Part shown: one piece after another, positions 8,829 through 16,277 of the stretch
Position numbering within the stretch: position 1 is the stretch's first letter
How the letters are laid out: each line of letters opens with the position of its first letter
Assembly: GCA_964498095.1 (NCBI GenBank)
Contig: CAZCFY010000002.1
Span: forward strand, 124,001-188,000
Direction: 5' to 3'
DNA from: SG-bin7 sp964498095
GTDB lineage: Bacteria > Bdellovibrionota > Bdellovibrionia > Bdellovibrionales > SG-bin7
Length of the DNA: 64,000 nucleotides
Made by a program: the position numbers and the translations under genes
Notes under the pieces: model-generated
What the model was told of the DNA's origin: nothing
Database searches by the model: none
What the model saw: only the letters and a program-made list of their open reading frames with translations

Positions 8829-10491
8829 TGATGTACGCAGTAGTTTTTTGATTTACCTCATCGGTGAAGAGACTCTTGAGCTGGCGGCACTTCGGGTATC
8901 TTTGACTCAAGCGGGCTTTCATATAATTAATTTTCGAAAAGTAGAAGCGGCGTTTGAAAAAGTGGCAAAAAATCCGCCGCATGTCACAGTTGTCGATCTT
9001 GAGGGGCAGAACCTCAATGCCGAACAGTACTTGGAAAAATTTGCCAATCTTTCTCCGGAAACACTTCATATCGCGACCATTGGTAAGGGGCGAGATTTAC
9101 ATGCGCCGATACTTATGGAAATGGGTTTTTACGAAACCATTGAGCGGTCCCAAACCGACGGCCGAGTGTTAATTGGAATTTTGGATAGGGCGATAGAACG
9201 CATTTATTATCAGTATCAGGCCGAACAGGTTGGTGAGACCAGTGAAAAGAAAATTTCTGAACTAGAGCAGGTTATTAGCGATAAAGACAAAACTATTGCA
9301 GCATTAAACGAAAAACTCACTAGTCAGACAAAACAAGCCGAAGATTTATTTCAAAAGATTAGAAACTTTCAGATCCGCATTAGCCAGCTAGAGTCGGAGC
9401 TCGAAGCCAGTGAAAGCAAAACACAAAGATATATCGCTGATTACGTAAAAATAAAAAACGATAAAGATTCTCTAGAAACTCAAGTTAAACGCTATAAAGG
9501 CGATGCCGGCACTTCGTCACTGGGCTTTACGGGTTTAATGTCGTCTTTAGGAAAATGTCACTCGGTCGAAGATGCCGTTCAGGATTGGCTAAATAAAACT
9601 CACCGCTTATATCAAGACGTACCGGTCGCTTTTTTCCGTTATATCCCCAATCACAGTCATTTGGTGCTCGCGCAATGTGCGGGTCTTGAAATTCAGAAAG
9701 TGCGTGGAATTGGCATTCCGCTCGCGGGCCTAAGCTTGAAGGAGCAAAAGTACTTTTACTCGCACGTGAGATTCTTGGCGAATCTGCGGGATTTATTAAA
9801 AGGCGCATTTAATGTGTCTGAGTTTGAATTCCGTGAACTTGTTACCGACCGAGGTGTTGTTGGGATATGTGTAATCTTTAGATCGCTAAAAACCGATGTT
9901 GAGAAGAGATTTTTTAATGATTCCATAGAACTTTTAAACTTAGTGGCTAACCGTAATTCACTCGCCTTTAAAGTTCACGAATATGACTTAAGGGATGACC
10001 TCACTCAGCTCTATACCCGCCGGTCCTTGGACGAAAGTTTAACCGCCGAGATGTCGCGCGCGGGGCGCACACGCTTACCACTTTCCGCTCTCTATATCCG
10101 CATCGACGATTTTGCGGAATTGGAAAAGAAGTGGGAATCGGAAACAGAAAAAGTTATCAAAGCTGTCGCCACCATTTTGCGCAAGACAAGCCGTATAAAT
10201 GATTTACTTTATCGCATAGAAAAAGATCAATTCGTAGCACTCCTCCCGCACACCGATTGTCAGGGGGCAAAAGTAAAGGCGGAGACTTTACGAAATTTCA
10301 TTAAGAAGGCGCAAATCCGTACTACGCAAGGCCAGATCATTCCCAATGTCTCAATTAGCGTTGGGATAAGTGAATATCCAAAGCTTTGCCGTGACTCCGA
10401 AGGATTGTTAATTTCCTCGGATGAAGCACTTTTTGAAGCGGCAAAATCCGGTGATTGCGTCCAACTTGCTACGAGCATCGAAGCGCTGTGA
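8821..10491 (+). CDS. Receiver-like / coiled-coil / degenerate GGDEF protein
   Basis: The 556-residue cytoplasmic protein has an N-terminal receiver-like fold (about 8-125; VVDLEG could hold the Asp but the conserved Lys is missing), a coiled coil (about 135-215), a GAF-like middle and a C-terminal diguanylate-cyclase fold (about 395-550, from DDLTQLYTRRSLDE). The GGDEF signature reads EKDQF (residues 467-471), so the two Gly and the catalytic Glu are lost and cyclase activity is unlikely. It may be an enzymatically dead GTP- or protein-binding module working with the upstream pseudokinase. The alr gene overlaps its stop codon. Confidence 0.78.
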   Translation: MTNDVRSSFLIYLIGEETLELAALRVSLTQAGFHIINFRKVEAAFEKVAKNPPHVTVVDLEGQNLNAEQYLEKFANLSPETLHIATIGKGRDLHAPILMEMGFYETIERSQTDGRVLIGILDRAIERIYYQYQAEQVGETSEKKISELEQVISDKDKTIAALNEKLTSQTKQAEDLFQKIRNFQIRISQLESELEASESKTQRYIADYVKIKNDKDSLETQVKRYKGDAGTSSLGFTGLMSSLGKCHSVEDAVQDWLNKTHRLYQDVPVAFFRYIPNHSHLVLAQCAGLEIQKVRGIGIPLAGLSLKEQKYFYSHVRFLANLRDLLKGAFNVSEFEFRELVTDRGVVGICVIFRSLKTDVEKRFFNDSIELLNLVANRNSLAFKVHEYDLRDDLTQLYTRRSLDESLTAEMSRAGRTRLPLSALYIRIDDFAELEKKWESETEKVIKAVATILRKTSRINDLLYRIEKDQFVALLPHTDCQGAKVKAETLRNFIKKAQIRTTQGQIIPNVSISVGISEYPKLCRDSEGLLISSDEALFEAAKSGDCVQLATSIEAL

Positions 10492-11585
10492 GAAAGACTG
10501 TTGCTGAGATTTCGCTAAGCAACTTACGCCATAATTTTAAAATCATCCAAAGTATTGTTGGCGAATCTCGCTTCATTTGTCCAATGGTAAAAGCCAATGC
10601 CTATGGCCACGGGGACGTCGCCGTCTCGAAGGCTCTAATCGCCGCCGGGGCTGAGCGCGTGGGTGTTTGCTTGGCCGAGGAGGGGATGCATTTGCGTAAG
10701 CACGGTGTTTCCATTCCTATTTTGGTTTTTGATATTTTTGACGACGCTTCCGCCGAGGAAATTATTGATCATGAACTTACCCCGGTAATTTCCACATGGA
10801 TTCAGCTAGAGGGAATGGCCAAAGCACTGCAAAGTAGGCTTTGGCCAATTCACCTAAAATTTAACACGGGTATGAACCGCTTGGGCTTTGATTTGAGTGA
10901 TGCGCAAGCCGTTCATGATTTTATAGTGAGCAAGAAATGTTTTCTTTTGCAGGGGGTGTGCACTCACTTACGTAATGGTGAGGACGCCGGAAAGAGCAAA
11001 AGTGTTAGTGAGGCGCAGCTTAAACGATTTTTGTCACTAGAGAAAATTTTCTCGGAAGAGGGAATTAAATTCCATGCCCTAAATTCCGCCGCCTTGTTTT
11101 CGGCGAGTTCCAAATATAAAAAACTTGGGGTGCGGCCGGGAATTTCGCTCTACAGTGCCGAGACCAATAAGAAGTTGCGGCCGGTGATGTCGATTAAATC
11201 TGAGATAGTTTTATCCCGTTTTATCGAAAAGGGAGAAAAAGTTTCCTACTCGGGAAAATGGACGGCAAAAAAGAAATCCGTCATTGGCGTGGTGCCCATA
11301 GGCTACGAAGACGGATATTTCCGCGCGTTTTCAAATAAAACAGAAATGCTCTTCCGTGGTAGGCGTGTGCCCGTTATTGGTACTGTCTGCATGGACTATA
11401 CGATGGTTGATTTAACGAAAGTTTGCAGTGGTAAGCTGGCGAGTGTAGGCGAAGAGATTGTCGTTCTCGGCGCGCAGGGCGCCGAAGAAATTACCGCCGC
11501 CGAACTGGGTAAATGCGCGAGTACAATTTCGTATGAAGTTTTAACTTCTGTGGGGAATAGGATCCCTCGCGTCTATGTCAGATGA
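10488..11585 (+). CDS. alr: Alanine racemase
   Basis: This PLP enzyme interconverts L- and D-alanine for peptidoglycan. The PLP-binding lysine is K35 in MVKANAYGHG and the second catalytic base is Y254 in KVSYSGKW; the C-terminal barrel has PIGYEDGYFR and GTVCMDYTMVD. I chose GTG 10488, which overlaps the previous stop as GTGA, because the family starts just before AEISLSNLRHN; a TTG 33 bp upstream is also open. It has the normal family length (365 residues) and sits inside the long operon. Confidence 0.95.
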   Translation: MRKTVAEISLSNLRHNFKIIQSIVGESRFICPMVKANAYGHGDVAVSKALIAAGAERVGVCLAEEGMHLRKHGVSIPILVFDIFDDASAEEIIDHELTPVISTWIQLEGMAKALQSRLWPIHLKFNTGMNRLGFDLSDAQAVHDFIVSKKCFLLQGVCTHLRNGEDAGKSKSVSEAQLKRFLSLEKIFSEEGIKFHALNSAALFSASSKYKKLGVRPGISLYSAETNKKLRPVMSIKSEIVLSRFIEKGEKVSYSGKWTAKKKSVIGVVPIGYEDGYFRAFSNKTEMLFRGRRVPVIGTVCMDYTMVDLTKVCSGKLASVGEEIVVLGAQGAEEITAAELGKCASTISYEVLTSVGNRIPRVYVR

Positions 11586-11809
11586 TTTTGCTGTTTGAAA
11601 ATGTATCAAAGAACTTCCGGGCAAAAATGCTCTCCCCAAAAAAAGTCCGCCACCGCGAAAAGACCAGTCAAACCAACCAAAGCACAGGTCCGGTCCCTAC
11701 GAAGGTCTCTAGCAAAACGTGGAGAAAAATCGTCAAAAGGATAAGTTCTTCCCACTTACGCGAGCGGACGAATACAATATTCATAGAGAGAATTCCCAAT
11801 GAATGTTGA
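11582..11809 (+). CDS. Possible small basic protein between alr and mlaE
   Basis: The frame starts with an ATG that overlaps the alr stop (ATGA) and ends 11 bp inside the start of mlaE, an arrangement that suits translational coupling. The 75-residue product is basic and low in complexity. Its first residues, LLFENVSKNF, look like the beginning of an ABC-transporter ATPase, but nothing of the nucleotide-binding fold follows. A second short frame (11601 to about 11744), encoding a Lys/Arg-rich peptide, overlaps it, so it is unclear which, if either, is translated. Confidence 0.3.
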   Translation: MILLFENVSKNFRAKMLSPKKVRHREKTSQTNQSTGPVPTKVSSKTWRKIVKRISSSHLRERTNTIFIERIPNEC

Positions 11810-12632
11810 TACCTTGACGATCAGACTTACCAAAACGGGTTGGGAGAAATTCGTCCAATTTCTTGAGGACGTGCACACCTGGATCGCCGATATCGGCGCC
11901 ATGTTTTATTTTCTTACGGCCGCTATCAAGGGGATTTTCGACAAACCCTACCGCGTGAGTGAGTTCTTTCGCCATGCCGAATTTATTGGAAATAAATCCA
12001 TTGTGATCGTCGCGCTCACCGGAACTTTTACCGGCATGGCGCTCTCTTACCAAATCTACCTTGGATTTAGTTTAGTAAATGCTTCTAATCTTGTTGGCCC
12101 CACGGTGGCGCTGGCCATCAGCCGGGAGCTCGGGCCCGTGCTCACGGGTCTAATTGTAGCCGCTCGGGCGGGGGGAGCGATGGCCGCGCATATTGGTACT
12201 ATGCGTGTGAGTGAACAAATCGACGCTCTCGAGGTTATGGGTGTTGATCCCGTGCAGTATCTCGTGTCTCCTCGGATGGTCGCGACACTCATGGTAATGC
12301 CGCTGCTGACCGCAGTATTTGACTTCGTGGCGATGGCGGGTGCGCAATTTCTTTGTATCGGAATTCTAGAAATGGATAAGGCGATTTTTTGGGAAAAAAT
12401 TAGACTCTGGATAGAACCGCGTCATATCTATGAGGGATTTTTTAAGTCCCTCGTTTTTGGATTTTTCTTCGCGACAATTTGCACCTTCAGCGGTTACACC
12501 ACAAAAGGTGGCGCCCGGGGCGTGGGAAACGCTACCAACCGCGGCGTGGTATCGAGTATGGTTATGACTATCGTTCTGGATTATTTTCTCACGCATATTA
12601 TTCGCTTTTATTACAAGATTGCTGGAATATAA
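11799..12632 (+). CDS. mlaE: MlaE-family ABC transporter permease
   Basis: The 277-residue inner-membrane protein has about five to six hydrophobic helices and the MlaE signature EVMGVDPVQYLVSPRM (about residues 147-162), with AARAGGAMAAHIGTM before it. It is the permease of an Mla-type phospholipid transporter that moves lipids between inner and outer membrane. It starts 11 bp before the end of the small frame upstream and abuts mlaF. The gene order mlaE-mlaF-mlaD is that of standard Mla loci; mlaC and mlaB are not present here. Confidence 0.93.
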   Translation: MNVDTLTIRLTKTGWEKFVQFLEDVHTWIADIGAMFYFLTAAIKGIFDKPYRVSEFFRHAEFIGNKSIVIVALTGTFTGMALSYQIYLGFSLVNASNLVGPTVALAISRELGPVLTGLIVAARAGGAMAAHIGTMRVSEQIDALEVMGVDPVQYLVSPRMVATLMVMPLLTAVFDFVAMAGAQFLCIGILEMDKAIFWEKIRLWIEPRHIYEGFFKSLVFGFFFATICTFSGYTTKGGARGVGNATNRGVVSSMVMTIVLDYFLTHIIRFYYKIAGI

Positions 12633-13391
12633 ATGGAACAAACCGCCATTGACATAAAAAATTTACGCAAGACTTTTGACGGCGAAAACTATGTGTTTCA
12701 GGGCGTGAATTTACAAATTCCAAAAGGTAAGATTACTTGCATCATCGGGTTTAGCGGTACGGGAAAAAGTGTATTATTAAAACATATTTTGGGACTGGTG
12801 GCGCCGTCGGACGGCACTATTTCGGTTCTTGGTCAGGAAGTCTCGCACCTTAACATGCACGATAAAATTGAATTGCGAAAACACTTTGGCGTGCTTTTTC
12901 AAAACGCGGCCCTGTTTGACGACATGACCGTGATAGAAAACGTATGTTTTCCATTGCGTGAGCACCGCGCCTACTTATCAGAGAGAGAAATTTTGGCCAC
13001 CGCCCAGGCGCGACTAAAGTTAGTTAAACTCGATGAGATTCACTTCCACAAATTACCCAATGAGCTCAGCGGTGGAATGCGTAAGCGCGTGGGACTGGCG
13101 CGCGCGATCGCCCTTGATCCAGATATTTTAGTTTACGACGAACCAACGACGGGTCTTGATCCGATTCTCACCGAAACTGTTGATGATTTGATTCTTGAAA
13201 CCCACCGTCACCGGACTGGTTTAACGTCGCTAGTAGTAAGTCATGATTTGTATGCAGCATTTCGCATAGGTGATTACATCGCCATGCTGGATAGTGGTAG
13301 AATCTTATTATTCGGAACTCCTCAGGATTTTTATAATTCTGAAATTCCGCTGGTGAAAAAATTTGTGTCTAAAGGAATGAAGAAGTCATGA
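12633..13391 (+). CDS. mlaF: MlaF-family ABC transporter ATPase
   Basis: The 252-residue ATPase has Walker A GFSGTGKS (39-46), signature LSGGM (145-149), Walker B ILVYDE (165-170) with PTTGLDP after it, and the switch His in VVSHDLYAA. The MRKRVGLARA stretch after the signature is typical of Mla ATPases. It energises lipid transport through MlaE on the cytoplasmic face. Its ATG directly follows the mlaE stop and its own stop overlaps the next start (ATGA). Confidence 0.95.
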   Translation: MEQTAIDIKNLRKTFDGENYVFQGVNLQIPKGKITCIIGFSGTGKSVLLKHILGLVAPSDGTISVLGQEVSHLNMHDKIELRKHFGVLFQNAALFDDMTVIENVCFPLREHRAYLSEREILATAQARLKLVKLDEIHFHKLPNELSGGMRKRVGLARAIALDPDILVYDEPTTGLDPILTETVDDLILETHRHRTGLTSLVVSHDLYAAFRIGDYIAMLDSGRILLFGTPQDFYNSEIPLVKKFVSKGMKKS

Positions 13392-14770
13392 ATTTACTTG
13401 GCTCCGCTGAATTTAAAGTGGGCATCATGGTCATCGCCGTGCTCGCGATCATTGGCGTTATGTCAATGAAAGTCAGTGAGAATCCCGAAATTCTTCACAA
13501 AAACAAAGAGGCTTGGTTTCTTTTAAAAGACGCCAGCGGACTCATTAAAAACTCAGGCATCAAAATGGCGGGCGTAAATGTTGGGACCATCAAGGATATT
13601 CGCTTACAAGATGGTATGGCGCGCATTGATATCAAAGTTTCCGGAGATATTCCACTTACCACGAGCACTTCCGCCGAACTCAGAGCCAATGGCATACTTG
13701 GCGATAAGTATATCGAGATCGTTCCGGGAAATCCACAGGACCCAGCACTTCCCGAGGGTGGGCAAATTACCCGTACCGTAGACCATGGTTCCATGAACGT
13801 GGTAATGAACGAGATTTCGAAAGTCGCCAGCGCGTTTTCAAATATCGCGGAAAAGTTAAAAACGGCTACAGATGATAAACCGGATCAAAATCAGCCTATT
13901 GGCCGCATCGTTAAAAATATTGAAAATCTGACCCATGACCTCGCCGAAATTACCAGCCACAATAAAGGTAAAATTAACGAAATCATTGACCGTGCTAATA
14001 AAATCGCCGGAACTTTAGATGGTGTGATCAATGATAATTCCGAAGAGGGCTTTAAGCAGACCTGGAAACGTGTCATGAAAAGTCTCAATCGCCTTGATGT
14101 GGTGATGAAAAACGCGGAAGAAGTTTCAGATAAAATTAACAGCGGCAAAGGTACGATTGGCCGTTTGATTAATGATGATGCTACCGTGGAAAAAATTGAA
14201 ACCGCGGTAGAAAAAGTATCAAGTGTGTTCGATACGGCAACAGCCATCGAAACAAGTTTTGATTTCCACTCGGAATTTATGACAAAGGCGGGCGAAGCCA
14301 AATCTTTCATCGGCGTAAAAATTCAGCCGGGTCTTGACCGCTATTATGAGTTGGGAATTATCGATGATCCTGCGGGACTTACGCTGCATACAGATACAAC
14401 ACGCACGACGGATGGAACGACCACGACTATTAATCAAGCAGACACTTACCGCGAGCGGGTGAAGTTTACGGCACTGTTTGCAAAAAATATTTATGACTTC
14501 ACGATTAAGGGTGGCCTCATTGAAAGCCGCGGAGGTGTGGCTTTTGATTATAATTTCTGGCGCAACAAATTAAGATTTTCAGTTGAAGCTTTTGATTTTG
14601 CTGATATCTATGTGAGGGCCTACCTAAAATATAATATTTATAGGGGAGTGTACTTGGTTGGTGGCGGTGATAACGTCTTTGACAGTGCGGGGTATTCAAC
14701 TTTCGTTGGTGCGGGACTTTTCTTGACCAACGACGACTTGAAGCTACTTTTGACCAAGGCATCTTTTTAA
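13388..14770 (+). CDS. mlaD: MlaD-type MCE protein with long helical region and barrel-like C-terminus
   Basis: The 460-residue protein has an N-terminal membrane anchor (about 10-26), one MCE domain (about 35-120: LLKDASGLIKNSGIKMAGV, STSAELRANGILGDKYIEI), a helical segment (about 125-290, with the GKGTIGRLINDD motif known from MCE proteins), and about 170 residues that alternate like beta-strands and end in a Phe (KASF). E. coli MlaD has only about 180 residues. The C-terminal part resembles an outer-membrane barrel or strand-rich lipid-binding module, so one chain could span the periplasm. Gene symbol by family, not strict orthology. Confidence 0.85.
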   Translation: MNLLGSAEFKVGIMVIAVLAIIGVMSMKVSENPEILHKNKEAWFLLKDASGLIKNSGIKMAGVNVGTIKDIRLQDGMARIDIKVSGDIPLTTSTSAELRANGILGDKYIEIVPGNPQDPALPEGGQITRTVDHGSMNVVMNEISKVASAFSNIAEKLKTATDDKPDQNQPIGRIVKNIENLTHDLAEITSHNKGKINEIIDRANKIAGTLDGVINDNSEEGFKQTWKRVMKSLNRLDVVMKNAEEVSDKINSGKGTIGRLINDDATVEKIETAVEKVSSVFDTATAIETSFDFHSEFMTKAGEAKSFIGVKIQPGLDRYYELGIIDDPAGLTLHTDTTRTTDGTTTTINQADTYRERVKFTALFAKNIYDFTIKGGLIESRGGVAFDYNFWRNKLRFSVEAFDFADIYVRAYLKYNIYRGVYLVGGGDNVFDSAGYSTFVGAGLFLTNDDLKLLLTKASF

Positions 14771-14771
14771 T

Positions 14772-16277
14772 ATGTTTCGTTGGGGTTTAGTCAGCGTATC
14801 CGATAAAACAGGACTTATTGAATTTATTAAACCACTCGTCGACAAAGGTTTAAAAGTCGTTTCCACCGGGGGCACCGCCGAGTTTCTCAAAAAGCATGGA
14901 GTTCCCGTCACACCCGTGAATGAAGTTACGGGATTTCCCGAAGTGATGGACGGGCGCGTGCGCACACTCCATCCGCGGATACACATGTCGCTTTTAGCAC
15001 GTCAGTATGACAAAGACGACATGGCCCTTTTAAAGGAACATAATTTATTGCCTTTTGACTTAGTTGTCGGAAATCTTTATCCGTTCGAAGAAGCCTTAAA
15101 GGAAAATCTAGAACCCCGTGAACTTATGGAATACATCGACATAGGCGGTCCCTGCTTGTTACGGGCGGCGGCCAAAAGTCACGAGACTATCACGGTGGTT
15201 TGCGATCCGGCAGATTACTCAGCCATTCTTAGCGGAAACTATGATCGTAGGAAATTAGCGGCAAAAGTTTTTTCACATGTTTCCGCTTACGACTCCATGA
15301 TCGCGCGTGAGTTAAGTGGAGATACTCCCGGCAAAGATTTTAGTTTAGGCGGCAAAATTGTGGAAGAACTACGCTATGGCGAAAATCCGCAGCAGAAAGC
15401 CCTTTGGTACCGCACGCCCGGCACGCTTGGCGGCTTGCATGAAGCCGAGGTTTTGCAGGGCAAGCAACTCTCCTTTAACAACATTGTCGATCTAGAAGCG
15501 GCTAGCCGCACGCTCATCGAGTTTGCCGGGCCATGTATGGTTGGCGTTAAGCACGCAAACCCTTGCGGCGTTGGTGTTGGTGCCACGGGATTAGAGGCCG
15601 CAAAAAAATGTATTAGCAGTGATCCCGTCAGTATTTTTGGCGGAATTATTGCCTTTAATCAAACCGTTGACGAAGATGTCGCGCAGTTGCTCGAAAATAT
15701 TTTTCTTGAGTGCATTGTTGCGCCTGAGTTTAATGCGGCGGCGTTGGAAATTTTTAAAAAGAAAAAGAATCTGCGCCTCCTTAAGTGGAAGAATATTTCT
15801 CACAAGGCGGCGGCATTAGAGGTAAAAACCGTGCGCGGCGGTTTTTTAATTCAAAATTCAGACGACGTCGGAAGTTGGAATGCGAGCTGGAAAATAGTGG
15901 GTCAGGAACCCAATGAAAAAACGAGGGAGAACCTCATGTTCGCCTGGCGCGTTTGTGCTCATTTAAAAAGTAACGCTATCGCGATTGCCGGAGAGGGCCA
16001 GACCTTAGGCTTGGGCATGGGACAAGTAAATCGCGTTGAAGCGGTAGAGCATGCAATTCAACGCAAGCTTTCTCATCATAAGGATTTTAAGGGCGAAGCA
16101 GTCCTGGCGAGTGATGCCTTCTTTCCATTTGCTGATTCCATTGAGAAAATAAGTGACGCGGGAATTCGTTGGGTAATTCAGCCGGGCGGAAGCGTTCGCG
16201 ACGAAGAAGTTATTGCCAAGGCCCGGGAGTGCGGAATTAACATGGTATTAACGGGGGTTCGGCATTTCTACCACTAA
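14772..16277 (+). CDS. purH: Bifunctional AICAR transformylase / IMP cyclohydrolase
   Basis: The 501-residue enzyme performs the last two steps of IMP synthesis: formylation of AICAR with 10-formyl-THF, then ring closure. The N-terminal MGS-like domain (about 1-140) has VSTGGTAEFL, DGRVRTLHP and NLYPF; the transformylase domain has ELRYGENPQQ, VKHANPCG, LKSNAIA and the C-terminal SDAFFPFAD, IQPGGSVRDEEVI and TGVRHF. It begins 1 bp after the MCE gene stop, and its final 14 bp overlap the proposed ATT start of the next gene. Confidence 0.96.
   Translation: MFRWGLVSVSDKTGLIEFIKPLVDKGLKVVSTGGTAEFLKKHGVPVTPVNEVTGFPEVMDGRVRTLHPRIHMSLLARQYDKDDMALLKEHNLLPFDLVVGNLYPFEEALKENLEPRELMEYIDIGGPCLLRAAAKSHETITVVCDPADYSAILSGNYDRRKLAAKVFSHVSAYDSMIARELSGDTPGKDFSLGGKIVEELRYGENPQQKALWYRTPGTLGGLHEAEVLQGKQLSFNNIVDLEAASRTLIEFAGPCMVGVKHANPCGVGVGATGLEAAKKCISSDPVSIFGGIIAFNQTVDEDVAQLLENIFLECIVAPEFNAAALEIFKKKKNLRLLKWKNISHKAAALEVKTVRGGFLIQNSDDVGSWNASWKIVGQEPNEKTRENLMFAWRVCAHLKSNAIAIAGEGQTLGLGMGQVNRVEAVEHAIQRKLSHHKDFKGEAVLASDAFFPFADSIEKISDAGIRWVIQPGGSVRDEEVIAKARECGINMVLTGVRHFYH

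Noticed and set aside
13891..14310. Long antisense frame (139 codons) inside the MCE gene
   Set aside because: The plus-strand MCE protein is clearly coding here; the antisense product is a Ser/Leu-rich shadow.
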